Shown here: piece after piece, positions 54,317-63,942 of the stretch | Position numbering within the stretch: the stretch's first letter is position 1 | Layout: each line of letters starts with the position of its first letter | Assembly: GCA_003151475.1 (NCBI GenBank) | Contig: PLXQ01000071.1 | Span: 39,454-103,453 of the forward strand | Source: Acidimicrobiaceae bacterium | Lineage (GTDB): Bacteria; Actinomycetota; Acidimicrobiia; Acidimicrobiales; UBA8190 | Reading direction: 5' to 3' | Length of the DNA: 64,000 bases | Program-made: the position numbers and the translations under genes | Notes under the pieces: generated by a model | What the model saw: the letters and a program-made list of their open reading frames with translations, nothing else | Database searches by the model: none | Told to the model about the DNA's origin: nothing

Positions 54317-54778
54317 GTGCACACGATCCTCGTGGCCTCAGACGCCGCTTCGGTCCGCGCCGAGGTCATCGCCGTGATCGGTGAGCCCGATGCCGAGGTG
54401 GTCGAGATCCACACCGGCTTCGACGTGGCGGCGGCGGTGGACGAACGCCAACCGGGACTCCTCGTCGTGGACCTCCAGATGGGCAACATGGGGGGTATGG
54501 CCGTATGCCTCGAGCTCCGGCTCGAGGAGTCCTATGGGAACCTGCCCCACGTTCCCATCCTGATGCTCCTCGACCGGCGGGCCGACGTCTTTCTGGCCCG
54601 CCGCTCGGGCGCCGAGGGCTGGCTGGTGAAGCCCCTCGACCCCTTGCGGATCCGACGGGCGGCCAAGGCGCTGCTCGACGGGGGCACCTACCACGACGAA
54701 TCGTTCCAACCCGTCCCCCTGCGGGTGGCGGCAGCGGAGGAGCCGATGGCTGTCGGCACCACCACCGACGGCGCCTGA
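54317..54778 (+). CDS. Single-domain response-regulator receiver protein
   Basis: A 153-aa protein with a receiver fold: ILVASDAASVRAEVIAVIGE, the phospho-acceptor region LLVVDLQMGNMGGMAV (Asp at about residue 54) and GWLVKPLDPLRIRRAAKAL with the conserved Lys-Pro. The usual Asp pair in the first loop is replaced by SD. There is no output domain; the tail is unstructured. It starts 5 bp after the ATPase pair, suggesting one operon. Confidence 0.85.
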   Translation: MHTILVASDAASVRAEVIAVIGEPDAEVVEIHTGFDVAAAVDERQPGLLVVDLQMGNMGGMAVCLELRLEESYGNLPHVPILMLLDRRADVFLARRSGAEGWLVKPLDPLRIRRAAKALLDGGTYHDESFQPVPLRVAAAEEPMAVGTTTDGA

Positions 54779-54796
54779 GCGCGCCGTTCTCGACTT

Positions 54797-55645
54797 TTGC
54801 TGCGTCGACGTAAGCAACCAACGGAGCGCCGCCCCCCACATCGCCCGTCGTCGCGCGGGGATCAGGCCCTCGCCGACGACCAGGAACAGGTGATCCTCTC
54901 CGCCCTGGAGGAGCTGCGCGACACCTCGGTGCGCGAGGTCATGACGCCGCGCGTGGACGTCGTCGGACTCGCCATCCCCGTCCACGCCGCCGACGTGGCC
55001 CGGGCCGTGCGCACATCGGGATACAGCTCGTTCCCCGTCTACGACGACGACCTCGATCGCCTGATCGGCGTCCTCTTCGTCAACGACCTCTTCCAGACCG
55101 GTTGGGAGCTCGACGGCCGTAACGGGGGCGAGTCCGGGCCCGACAGACCCTCCCCCCTCGACATCTCGCGCCGTCTCCGCCAGCCCTATCTCGTCCCCGA
55201 GTCCCGCCTCGTCCTCGAGGTCCTCTCGGACATGCGGCGCGACCGGCGCGCCTTCGCCGTGGTGGTCGACGAGTACGGCGGGGTGGCCGGCGTCGTCACC
55301 GTGAAGGATCTCCTCTCGGCTCTGGTCGGTGACCTGCGCGACGAGTTCGACCGGGGCGGCGAGCCCGACATCATCCGCGTCGACCGCACCCGCTGGCTGG
55401 TGGACGGGAGCGCCAGCATCGACGACCTCCGCGAACAGCTCGGCATCGAACTGCCCGAGGGCGAGTACGTGACCCTCGGCGGCTATCTCTTCGACGCCTT
55501 CGGCCACATCCCCGAAGAAGGGGAGCGGATCCCCTTCGACGGCTGGGAGCTCCGGGTGGCCGAGATGGACAAACGACGGGTGGCCAAGGTCGTGATCCAG
55601 GCGGCCGACACCGCCTCCCCGGGCAACGCCGGCACCGAAAACTGA
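54797..55645 (+). CDS. CBS-domain CorC/HlyC-type protein
   Basis: A 282-aa protein without the usual membrane DUF21 domain. Two CBS motifs are visible (REVMTPRVDVVGLAIPVHAA; VVVDEYGGVAGVVTVKDLL), followed by the CorC_HlyC domain (TLGGYLFDAFGHIPEEGERI). Cytosolic members of this group have been linked to magnesium/cobalt efflux. The proposed TTG start at 54797 is uncertain. It lies 18 bp after the receiver gene. Confidence 0.85.
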   Translation: MLRRRKQPTERRPPHRPSSRGDQALADDQEQVILSALEELRDTSVREVMTPRVDVVGLAIPVHAADVARAVRTSGYSSFPVYDDDLDRLIGVLFVNDLFQTGWELDGRNGGESGPDRPSPLDISRRLRQPYLVPESRLVLEVLSDMRRDRRAFAVVVDEYGGVAGVVTVKDLLSALVGDLRDEFDRGGEPDIIRVDRTRWLVDGSASIDDLREQLGIELPEGEYVTLGGYLFDAFGHIPEEGERIPFDGWELRVAEMDKRRVAKVVIQAADTASPGNAGTEN

Positions 55646-55832
55646 GCGCTCGGGCTCGACGCCCGCCGCCGCCACTCAACCGCGCACCGGCGGCGCCGGC
55701 CATGGGGGCGACGGTTGCCGGACCCACATCTGCCTGGGTGAACGGGGGTGGGAGCCACGGGTTTGGCAGTAGCATCGGATGGTTCATCAGCGGTCCGGGG
55801 CTCCTTTCGAGGGCGCCTGACCGCGGGTGTAG

Positions 55833-55907
55833 CGGGCTGTAGCGCAGCTTGGTTAGCGCGCCACGTTCGGGACGTGGAGGTCCCGGGTTCAAATCCCGGC
55901 AGCCCGA
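55833..55907 (+). tRNA. tRNA-Pro (anticodon CGG)
   Basis: A 75-nt cloverleaf: acceptor CGGGCTG pairs with CAGCCCG, D-arm GCGCAGCTTGGTTAGCGC, anticodon stem CCACG/CGTGG with loop TTCGGGA, T-arm CCGGGTTCAAATCCCGG, discriminator A. CCA is not encoded. It reads CCG codons. Confidence 0.95.
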
Positions 55908-56174
55908 CTCCGCACCAGGAGTCACCACCGGTGTCACATCGGCGAGCCCGATGTGATCTCCGTTCCACCGCGGTGGTGTCATGTCCCGGATTCCCCATCG
56001 GCAGGCCCGCCGTCGGTTCAAGCTGGGCCCTGTCCTGACGTAGCGCGGTCATTTGGTTACACACTGTGCCTTGATGGCCCACGAGCTGCCCCCCAATATC
56101 GACGATGGTGCCGGACCGGGCCGCCTCCTACGGTGAGTGACCGAGAAGTCGCTTAAAGATCGCGGGGTTCTGTG

Positions 56175-57101
56175 ATGCGGGTTCTGACCAGGGTGGTGGC
56201 GCTCGTCACGTTGGGCGGGGTCTTCCTCTTCGGCCTTTCGTCGGCCGCCGGTGCCTCGGCCAAGGCGAACAACGTCAAGGGCTCGCCGGCGTGGTGCAAG
56301 AACCACCCGACGTCAAAGCTGGCGTCCTGTCAGAAGTCGACGGGCGGCGGTACCGGTGGCCCGCCGCCGACCATCACGGTGAAGGTGTCCCCCAAGGCGG
56401 CGCCCACTGCCCTGGTGGAGACGGGGTTGTCGGAGATCCGGGCCGTGGTCGAGGTGGAGACCTCCCCCTCCTTCGCCAACGACATCGTGAACATCGGCTC
56501 CTCCCAACTCGCCGCCACCTGCGGTGGGGCCATCCTCTTCGGCTCTCTCCAGCCCGCCGCCAACTACTTCGCCTCAACGGTCCAGATTGCCCTCGACGAC
56601 GACGGCAACGCCACCGTCTCTCTCTACGGCCTCGACTGCGCCCCGGGCACGAGCATCATCGAGGCCGATCTCACCGTGGCTCCGTTCCTGACCGCTCTCA
56701 CCACGCTGAACGCCCTTCCCCCCGTGGTCACCCCGGCCGGCGTCTTCGGATCCCCGGCCAACGAGGTGGAGACGGGCAACAGCCCCTCGAGCGGCGACTC
56801 TCTCGTCTACTCCGTCTTCTACGTGGAGACCGACCCCGTCTATGCCGAGCAGACGGTCGAGATCGACTCCCCCCAGCTGCTCGACCGCTGCATCAGGGGC
56901 ATCACCTGGCTCTCCAACGGCGGTTCCTTCAACGGAGCCACGGCCACCGCCACCTTGGACAACGACGGCAATGCCACCTTCGCCTTCTCCGGTGAGTCCT
57001 GTGCCGCCGGCCCCTCGGCCGTGATCGCCGACGTCCTGGCCGGGATCCACTCGACCTACGTCACCACCTACACCATCGCCGCCCCGGCCCCCACCATCTA
57101 G
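56175..57101 (+). CDS. Secreted protein with duplicated beta domain
   Basis: A 308-aa protein with a signal peptide (MRVLTRVVALVTLGGVFLFG, cleavage near GASA). A Gly/Pro linker follows, then two related domains with matched motifs (FANDIVNIGSSQLAATC / YAEQTVEIDSPQLLDRC and DDDGNATVSLYGLDC / DNDGNATFAFSGESC). The repeat indicates internal duplication. It is presumably a surface adhesion or structural protein; no enzyme motif. Confidence 0.75.
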   Translation: MRVLTRVVALVTLGGVFLFGLSSAAGASAKANNVKGSPAWCKNHPTSKLASCQKSTGGGTGGPPPTITVKVSPKAAPTALVETGLSEIRAVVEVETSPSFANDIVNIGSSQLAATCGGAILFGSLQPAANYFASTVQIALDDDGNATVSLYGLDCAPGTSIIEADLTVAPFLTALTTLNALPPVVTPAGVFGSPANEVETGNSPSSGDSLVYSVFYVETDPVYAEQTVEIDSPQLLDRCIRGITWLSNGGSFNGATATATLDNDGNATFAFSGESCAAGPSAVIADVLAGIHSTYVTTYTIAAPAPTI

Positions 57102-57149
57102 TTCCCGCCTCACCGACGTCACACCGCACCGCCACGCACCCGAGGACCC

Positions 57150-59282
57150 ATGAGACCGACACACGGCAGGCACATCAACCGGACACGCCGGACCTGGAGG
57201 GGGAGCCCCGGGGCCGGCCGTACGCTGCGCCTCGGTACCGCCGCTCTCACGCTGGGCCTGGCGACGCTGTCCATCAACATCTCAACGGCGCAGTTGGCGG
57301 GGGCGACCACCGACGACGTCACCACCTGCGCCGCCAGCGGCGCCGGCTCGCTGCAGGACGTCGTGACGGCCGCAGCGGCCGGTGACACCATCGACTTCAA
57401 CTTCACCTCACCCTGCGCCGTCATCACTTTGACCAGCCAGGTCAACATCGCCAAGGACCTCACCATTACGGGACCCGGTCCGGGGGCGCTGGCCGTGAGC
57501 GGGGCCGGCCAAGTCGATGTCTTCGACATCATCTCCGGCACCGTCACCATCTCCGGACTCACCATCGAGAATGGAGGCGGCGGCGCGGGGGCCGGCGTCT
57601 TCACCAGCAATAGCGCCACGGTCACCCTCAGCAATTGCACCCTCTCGGGCAATACGGCCGCCGACCCGGGCGATGGTGGCGGCATCTTCAACAATGGTGG
57701 GACCGTAAACGTCACCGACAGCCTCCTCACGGGAAACTCCGGTACCGGCGATATCACGCAAGGTGGCGGCATCTTCAACAACGCCGGGACCATGACCGTC
57801 ACCGACAGCACGCTCTCGGATAACCACGTCGCCGGCGGAGGTCAGGGCGGGGGCGTCTTCAACAATGGCGGCACGTTGACTGTCACCGGCAGCACGCTCT
57901 CGGCCAATTCCGCTCCCGGTGGATTCGCCGGCGGCATCTTCGTCAACGGCGGCACCACCCAGCTGACCAGCGACACCCTGTCGGGAAATGACGCCACCGG
58001 AGGCAGCGGTGGGGCCCTTTTCGGCAACGGTGGCGCTCTGACACTGGCGTCGACCATCGTGGCCGACAGCGACACCCTGGGTGGTGATTGCGCAGGGGCG
58101 GCGGCGACCGACGGCGGCGACAACATCGACAGCGACGGCACCTGTGGCTTCACCACGCCGAGCGTCAGCGCATCGACCACCCTGAACGGCTCTCTCGGCG
58201 CGTTGAAAGACAACGGTGGACCGACGACGACAATCGCCCTGGCGACCCTGAGCCCGGCCATCTCACTGACCGACAGCGCCACCACCTGCGCTCTTCCCGA
58301 CCAGCGCGGCGTGGTGCGGCCGTCGCCCGTCTGCGACAGCGGTGCATTCCAGACCCCTGTCATCTCCACCACCCCCAACCCGACCACGGCCCAACTGGCT
58401 CCGACAGCGACGACCCTTCTCGACTCGGCCACCCTCTCGGGCGCCTACGCCGCCACCGGCACCATCACCTTCACCCTCCATGACAGCGCCACCGTGGTCG
58501 ACACCGAGACGGCCACGGTCAGTGGAGCCGGCTCATACACGACACCGACCGGCTTCAGCGCGACGGCCGCCGGCACCTACCAGTGGGACGCGTCGTACAC
58601 CGGTGACCCCGACAACAACGCCGCCACCGACAACAACGCGCCGGGCGAGCAGGTGACGCTCAACGCCGCTGACACCTCGCTCAGCACCAGACCGAACCCG
58701 ACCACGGTCACCCTCGGCGCCACCCCCAAGACTCTCTCCGACACAGCCGTGCTGTCCGGTGGCGCTTCGCCCACGGGCACGATCACCTTCACCCTCCATT
58801 ACGGCGCCGCGGTGCTGGACACAGAATCGGTGGGGGTGACCGGCAACGGCTCTTACTCGACACCGACCGGCTACACACTTCCGCCCACGGCCATCGGCAC
58901 CTTCGGGTGGGACAGCTCGTACACCGGTGATGCCAACAACAGCGCCGCCACCGACAACGGCGCCCCGGGAGAACAGGTGGTTGTCTCCACACCCTGTGCC
59001 GGCGGCTTCTCCTTCTACTTCCTCTCCGCCACGGCGCGTACCGGGAGCTTCACCGGTTTCTTCTGCGTGAACGTCTTCGGCACCGGCACCTACACCCAGG
59101 CCGGCGGCGCCCACGGCACGGGCACCATCACGAGCTCGGGCGGGGTCAGCCGTGTCACGGCCTCCGGTACGAACCTCGCCCTGATCGGTCAGAAGACGAC
59201 CACTACGAGCACCTTCACCGAAACGGCACCGCCGCCGGCCAAGGCGGGCACCTTCACCCTCTTGTCGACCCCCCCGGTCTGA
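57150..59282 (+). CDS. Large secreted beta-helix / Ig-like repeat protein
   Basis: A 710-aa protein. The N-terminal signal region (TLRLGTAALTLGLATLSINI) is followed by a right-handed parallel beta-helix built of NNGGT-type coils (GGIFNNGGTVNVTDSLLTGN and relatives, residues about 130-300). A choice-of-anchor-type block follows, then two Ig-like repeats (TLSGAYAATGTITFTLHDSA; VLSGGASPTGTITFTLHYGA). No catalytic residues are recognised. It could be an adhesin or a polysaccharide-binding surface protein. It follows the previous secreted gene by 48 bp. Confidence 0.8.
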   Translation: MRPTHGRHINRTRRTWRGSPGAGRTLRLGTAALTLGLATLSINISTAQLAGATTDDVTTCAASGAGSLQDVVTAAAAGDTIDFNFTSPCAVITLTSQVNIAKDLTITGPGPGALAVSGAGQVDVFDIISGTVTISGLTIENGGGGAGAGVFTSNSATVTLSNCTLSGNTAADPGDGGGIFNNGGTVNVTDSLLTGNSGTGDITQGGGIFNNAGTMTVTDSTLSDNHVAGGGQGGGVFNNGGTLTVTGSTLSANSAPGGFAGGIFVNGGTTQLTSDTLSGNDATGGSGGALFGNGGALTLASTIVADSDTLGGDCAGAAATDGGDNIDSDGTCGFTTPSVSASTTLNGSLGALKDNGGPTTTIALATLSPAISLTDSATTCALPDQRGVVRPSPVCDSGAFQTPVISTTPNPTTAQLAPTATTLLDSATLSGAYAATGTITFTLHDSATVVDTETATVSGAGSYTTPTGFSATAAGTYQWDASYTGDPDNNAATDNNAPGEQVTLNAADTSLSTRPNPTTVTLGATPKTLSDTAVLSGGASPTGTITFTLHYGAAVLDTESVGVTGNGSYSTPTGYTLPPTAIGTFGWDSSYTGDANNSAATDNGAPGEQVVVSTPCAGGFSFYFLSATARTGSFTGFFCVNVFGTGTYTQAGGAHGTGTITSSGGVSRVTASGTNLALIGQKTTTTSTFTETAPPPAKAGTFTLLSTPPV

Positions 59283-59303
59283 CGTCTGACGGGGAGGGAC
59301 CGC

Positions 59304-59675
59304 TCAGCCGCCGAACTGGTCCCACTCCTCCGAGACGATCTGCATCTCGATGAGCGATGCGACCTCCTCGGCCAGCTCCGAGCAGCGGCAGGGCTGCTCG
59401 GCCAGGTCGGCCTCGAGCACGAGCGAGACGAGCCGGTCGACCACCCGCTGCTGGCCGTTCTCCACCAGCCGGGCTGTGAAAAGCGGCAAGCGCAGGACAA
59501 GGAACCGTTCGTCCTCGGCATGACGGACGAAGGCCTCGAGCAAGGTGGAGGCGACATCGCTCAGCCGCGAGTGGTCGCCCTTGTTGGCGACGGGGGGGAG
59601 CTCCCGGGCCATCTCGATAAGACGGAGGTGGGTCGAGAACTCAGGACCGAACTCCGGTACCGGATCGGTTGTCAT
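59304..59675 (-). CDS. Helical protein, unknown
   Basis: A 123-aa, mostly helical acidic protein with HLRLIEMARELPPV, ASTLLEAFVRHAEDERFLVL and CRCSELAEEVASLIE. A ribosome-type GAAGGG precedes the Met at 59675. No family is recognised. It is convergent with the preceding secreted-protein gene, 21 bp apart. Confidence 0.6.
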   Translation of the reverse strand: MTTDPVPEFGPEFSTHLRLIEMARELPPVANKGDHSRLSDVASTLLEAFVRHAEDERFLVLRLPLFTARLVENGQQRVVDRLVSLVLEADLAEQPCRCSELAEEVASLIEMQIVSEEWDQFGG

Positions 59676-59950
59676 GGAGATGCCCTTCTCCCTGGTGACA
59701 GGCGTGTCATAAGCATCACCCCCCGAGGCCTCCATGACAAGGGGCTGGCCCGCAATTTCGATCCTGTAGCGATGCCGGGGCCGCCGGCGGGGGATCCTCT
59801 GACCAGGGACGATGTCGGAACTGGGATTACCTCAGGCACGGTGGCGGCGACGATGACGGTGGCGAAACCCGACCCTCGGAGGCAGGGCATCTGGACAGCG
59901 GCGGCGACCGGCGACCACTGTGTCGGGTCAGCCGAGCGGGAGGTGCCGGG

Positions 59951-60730
59951 GTGATCCTCGAGGGTCAGGTGTGCGTGGTTTCGGGTGTGGGACCCGGTCT
60001 GGGTCGTCAGGTGGCCCTGGGGGCCGCCCGACAAGGGGCCGATGTGGTGCTGGCGGCACGCCGGCGCGAGGTGCTCGAGGGCGTGGCCGCCGAGATCGAA
60101 GCACTCGGCCGCAAGGCTCTGGTGGTGCCCACCGATGTGACCGACCCGGCCCAGTGCCAGAACCTGGCCTCGGCCGCCCTGGCCGAGTTCGGCCGGATCG
60201 ACGCCCTTGTGAACAACGTCTACAAGGAGGACGTCTTCCAGTCCTTCCTGGACGTCGATCTCGACGAGTGGCGGCGGCTGTGCGAGGTCAATCTGTTCGG
60301 AAACCTGCAGGTCACGAAGGCTTTTGTGGGTCCCATGCGCGATGCCGGCGGGGGCTCCGTTGTCTTCGTCAACTCCATGGTGACCCGGAAGCCGGCCATG
60401 TTCCAGGGTGGATACGCCGTGGCCAAGGGGGGCCTCCTGGTGGCCGCCCGGGTGCTCGCCTCCGAGCTCGGAGAGCACCGGATCAGGGTGAATTCGGTCC
60501 TTCCGGGCTGGATGTGGGGACCGGCGGTGGAGATGTACGTGAAATTCATGTCGGACCAGAGGGGGTGTGCCGAGCAGGACGTCATCGACGAGATCACCGC
60601 CCCCATGCCTCTGGGGAGGATCTCCACCGACGAGGAGGTGGCGGGCGCCGTGCTCTTCCTGGCCTCCTCGCTGGCGTCGGGGATCACGGGCCAGATGCTC
60701 GATGTCAACAGCGGCGAGGTTTTCGCCTGA
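59951..60730 (+). CDS. Short-chain dehydrogenase/reductase
   Basis: A 259-aa classical SDR. The cofactor motif VSGVGPGLGRQVALG, DALVNNVY, the catalytic Ser in VVFVNSMVTRK and the YAVAKGG Tyr-Lys pair are present, along with RVNSVLPGWMWGP. Substrate unknown. The start is GTG at 59951. It is the first gene after a 275-bp spacer with no gene. Confidence 0.88.
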   Translation: MILEGQVCVVSGVGPGLGRQVALGAARQGADVVLAARRREVLEGVAAEIEALGRKALVVPTDVTDPAQCQNLASAALAEFGRIDALVNNVYKEDVFQSFLDVDLDEWRRLCEVNLFGNLQVTKAFVGPMRDAGGGSVVFVNSMVTRKPAMFQGGYAVAKGGLLVAARVLASELGEHRIRVNSVLPGWMWGPAVEMYVKFMSDQRGCAEQDVIDEITAPMPLGRISTDEEVAGAVLFLASSLASGITGQMLDVNSGEVFA

Positions 60731-60814
60731 TCGCCGGCCCAGGCGTGGGGTCGTCCCCGGCCCAGGCACAAGCTTGCCGCCGCAGCTCAGAATTTGCTAA
60801 GCAATTCTCCTATT

Positions 60815-61999
60815 GTGACTGACGTCGAGCTCCACTCGACGGCACCATTAGGCGGGAGTAGGTGGTCGGCCCACAAGGCGATCGTGCTCGCCGGGGTCGT
60901 CGTCACAGTCCTCTCCCTCGTCTCCGTGGTATCTCCGCGCCCGGCCGAGGCCGACTCCCTCTCGAGCGCCCGGGCCCAGGCGACGGAGATCAACGCCCAG
61001 CTCCAGGCCGACGCCCAGAAGGTCGACGCCCTCTCCCAGAGCTACGACGCGGCGCTGCAGAGGGTCCAGCAGCTCAACGGGCAACTGGCCCAGACCCGGA
61101 TCTCCATCGGCAAGGACAAGCAGCGGGTCGCCATCGACCAGAGGAACCTCCGTCGCGACGCCCTCGACGCCTACACCTCCGACAGCGGCAGCTCGGGACT
61201 GCAGACCATGTTCGGCGGCGGCGGCCAGAAGGCGGTCGTCACCAACGAGTACCGGTCGGTGGCGAGCGGGAACATCTCGAGTGCCGTCGACCGGCTGGGC
61301 CAGGCCGAGAGCCGTCTGACGGCCGAGCAGGGCCAGTTGCAGGCGACCCAGAGCCAGGCGACGGTGGCACTGACCCAGGCTTCGACCAGCCGCCAGCAAG
61401 CGGAGGCAACGGTCGCCGACCAACAGGCCACCCTGGCCACGGTCACGGGCCGGATCGCCACGCTGGTGGCTCAGCAGCAGGCAGCGGAGCAGGCCGCCCA
61501 GTACGCCGCCTTCCAGAAGCGGGTGGCGGCCGCCAACGCCGCCGCCGCTGCTGCCACCCAGCCCAAGCCGACCAGCACCCGTCCCGGCCAGTCGCCGCCT
61601 CCGGTCGCACCACCGCGTCCGCTACCGCCGGCACCGGCCGCCGGGGGAGCAGGAGCGGCGGTCAGCGCCGCCGAAAGCCAGATCGGCGTCCCGTACCACT
61701 GGGGCGGCGAGAGCCCGGGCGTCGGTTTCGACTGTTCAGGGCTCACCCAGTGGGCCTGGGGCCGCGCCGGTGTCAGCATCCCCCGCACGGCCCAGGAGCA
61801 GTACGACGCCATCGAGCACGTTTCGCTGTCGGCGCTCGAGCCGGGGGACCTCGTCTTCTGGGGCTCGAGCAGCGGCGGCATCTCCCACGTCGGCATGTAC
61901 GTGGGTGGCGGTGAGGTGGTCCACGCGCCCCAGACGGGCGAGGTAGTCCACGCCCAGCCCATCTGGAACAGCGGCCTGGTCGGTGCGGGCCGTCCCTGA
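60815..61999 (+). CDS. RipA-like NlpC/P60 peptidoglycan hydrolase
   Basis: About 394 aa: signal or anchor helix (AIVLAGVVVTVLSLVSVVSP), a long coiled coil (residues about 45-250, Gln/Ala-rich), a Pro linker, and a C-terminal NlpC/P60 domain. The catalytic Cys is in FDCSGLTQWAWG, His in ISHVGMYVGGGEVVHAP. Such enzymes cut peptidoglycan peptides during cell separation; the coiled coil often autoinhibits. GTG 60815 is preferred to TTG 60794. Confidence 0.9.
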   Translation: MTDVELHSTAPLGGSRWSAHKAIVLAGVVVTVLSLVSVVSPRPAEADSLSSARAQATEINAQLQADAQKVDALSQSYDAALQRVQQLNGQLAQTRISIGKDKQRVAIDQRNLRRDALDAYTSDSGSSGLQTMFGGGGQKAVVTNEYRSVASGNISSAVDRLGQAESRLTAEQGQLQATQSQATVALTQASTSRQQAEATVADQQATLATVTGRIATLVAQQQAAEQAAQYAAFQKRVAAANAAAAAATQPKPTSTRPGQSPPPVAPPRPLPPAPAAGGAGAAVSAAESQIGVPYHWGGESPGVGFDCSGLTQWAWGRAGVSIPRTAQEQYDAIEHVSLSALEPGDLVFWGSSSGGISHVGMYVGGGEVVHAPQTGEVVHAQPIWNSGLVGAGRP

Positions 62000-62092
62000 C
62001 GGCTCCGATCTTTCGTCGCTTCCACCTCTTCTATAGAGTCGGGCTTCTGCCGGGCTTTCCTCGCCGACTGGTCTCCGAAGGAGCGCGCCACC

Positions 62093-63058
62093 ATGGATAT
62101 GGAATATCGACGACTGGGCCGTTCGGGGCTGCAGGTGAGCGTGCTGTCGTTCGGCTCATGGGTCACCTTCGGTCCCCAGCTTGACGAAGGCCTCGGAGCC
62201 GACTGCCTGGCCGCCGCCTACGACGCCGGGGTCAACTTCTTTGACAATGCCGAAGGGTACGAAGCGGGCAAGTCCGAGAGCATCATGGGCCGGGCCATCA
62301 AGCAGCTCAAGTGGCCGCGCTACAGCTACGTGATTTCCACCAAGCTGTTCTGGGGCATCCACAACATGCCCAATATGAAGAACACCCTGAACCGGAAGTA
62401 CCTGTCTCAAGCCATCGACGGATCGCTCGAGCGACTCGGTCTCGACTTCGTGGACCTCGTCTTCTGTCACCGCGCCGACCCCACCACTCCCATCGAAGAG
62501 ACGGTGTGGGCCATGTCGGACATGATCACAGCGGGAAAGGCCCTCTACTGGGGAACGTCGGAGTGGACGGCCGACGAGATCCGCGCCGCCTGGGACATCG
62601 CCGACAAGCACCACCTGCACAAGCCCTTGATGGAACAGCCGCAGTACAACATCTTGTGGCGGGGCCGCGTCGAATTCGAATACGCCCGGCTCTATCGCGA
62701 CCTCGGCCTCGGACTCACCACCTGGAGCCCCCTGGCGTCGGGACTCTTGACCGGGAAGTACCTGGACGGCGTACCCGATGGAAGCCGGGGAGCGCTGCCG
62801 GGCTACGAGTGGCTGCAGGGCACCCTGACCGACCCCGACCGCAACACCAAGGTCCGGAATCTGCAGAAGGTGGCCGACGATCTCGACTGCACCCTGGCCC
62901 AGCTGTCCATCGCCTGGTGCGCCAAGAACCCACGCGTCTCCACCGTGATCACCGGGGCCAGCCGGGTCTCGCAGGTGGAGGAGAACATGTTGGCGCTCGA
63001 CGTGATGCCCAGACTCGACGCTGCCGTTATGGCCCGCATCGACGAGATTACGCGGTGA
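62093..63058 (+). CDS. Aldo-keto reductase (voltage-gated-channel beta-subunit type)
   Basis: A 321-aa TIM-barrel oxidoreductase. [35 protein letters not shown] (catalytic Asp-Tyr), VISTKLFWG (Lys), [10 protein letters not shown] (His) and [12 protein letters not shown] are the AKR landmarks. The KCNAB/YghZ-like subgroup is indicated by the WGTSEW and [13 protein letters not shown] blocks. NADPH-dependent carbonyl reduction is likely. Confidence 0.9.
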   Translation: MDMEYRRLGRSGLQVSVLSFGSWVTFGPQLDEGLGADCLAAAYDAGVNFFDNAEGYEAGKSESIMGRAIKQLKWPRYSYVISTKLFWGIHNMPNMKNTLNRKYLSQAIDGSLERLGLDFVDLVFCHRADPTTPIEETVWAMSDMITAGKALYWGTSEWTADEIRAAWDIADKHHLHKPLMEQPQYNILWRGRVEFEYARLYRDLGLGLTTWSPLASGLLTGKYLDGVPDGSRGALPGYEWLQGTLTDPDRNTKVRNLQKVADDLDCTLAQLSIAWCAKNPRVSTVITGASRVSQVEENMLALDVMPRLDAAVMARIDEITR

Positions 63059-63082
63059 CGATGCGCTGATCCTTCTGCGCGA

Positions 63083-63847
63083 TCAGGTCGGCTCGAGGAA
63101 TTCGCTCCGTAGGGCGTCGACCTCGGGGCTCAAGCCGAGGGTGCCGGCCAGCGCGTCGAACGATCCGTAGGTGGAACGGACGCCGGCCACGAAGCCGGCC
63201 ATGGACGCCGGCTCGGCGGACAGGATCACCGGCCGGTAGCGCTCGACGATCTCAGAGGAGTCGGGATAGCGCTCCTTCAGATTCTCGAGCAGCTGGAGCA
63301 TGGCCTCGTAGCTGAGTGCGTAGTCGTCCACGATGACATCGTCGGGGACGCCGAGGAAGCCGAGGACGAGCCCGGAGAGGACGCCGGTGCGGTCCTTGCC
63401 CACGCTGCAGTGGAACACGGCCGGCTGTCGACGGGGGTCGGCCAGGATGCGGATGGCGGCGGTGACGGTCTCGGTGCCTTCGGACAACATGGCCAGGTAG
63501 CGCTCGGAGACGAAGGCGGCACGGTCCCAGTCGGGGGTCTCCTCTTCGCCGGGCAGCGTGTCGGTCAGAGGGAGATGGTGGTAGGCGACGCCGTCGACAT
63601 CCTCGGGGAAACGGCCCTGGGTGTCGGCCTCGAGAACGGTCCTCAAGTCGATCACGGTGGCGACGCCCAAATCCCGGAAGATCGCCATGTCGGCCTCGGT
63701 GAGCCGGGAGAGACCGTCGGCGCGGAAGAGCCGGCGCCACCGGGTGGTGCGGCCGTCGAAGGTCGGGTAGCCACCCAGGTCGCGGAAATTGAAGCACCCT
63801 TCGAAGACGAGCTTGCGGGCCGGATCTTCGGCCAGCGGTGCGGACAT
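63083..63847 (-). CDS. Protein-tyrosine-phosphatase-like protein
   Basis: A 254-aa protein. The N-terminal [14 protein letters not shown] and the P-loop [20 protein letters not shown] (CX5R) identify the bacterial PtpB/DUF442-like tyrosine phosphatase group. [11 protein letters not shown] follows the first motif as usual. It may act on phosphotyrosine proteins or phosphoinositides. ATG 63847 is preferred; GTG 63856 is possible. Confidence 0.88.
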   Translation of the reverse strand: MSAPLAEDPARKLVFEGCFNFRDLGGYPTFDGRTTRWRRLFRADGLSRLTEADMAIFRDLGVATVIDLRTVLEADTQGRFPEDVDGVAYHHLPLTDTLPGEEETPDWDRAAFVSERYLAMLSEGTETVTAAIRILADPRRQPAVFHCSVGKDRTGVLSGLVLGFLGVPDDVIVDDYALSYEAMLQLLENLKERYPDSSEIVERYRPVILSAEPASMAGFVAGVRSTYGSFDALAGTLGLSPEVDALRSEFLEPT

Positions 63848-63942
63848 CGTGCCCACGATAACCAGCGGGCCGCGACCATCCGAATCGACTGTCGCTGGTG
63901 GGCGGGGGCGTCGGCACCCTCGCCTAACCTGGGACCCGCTAC

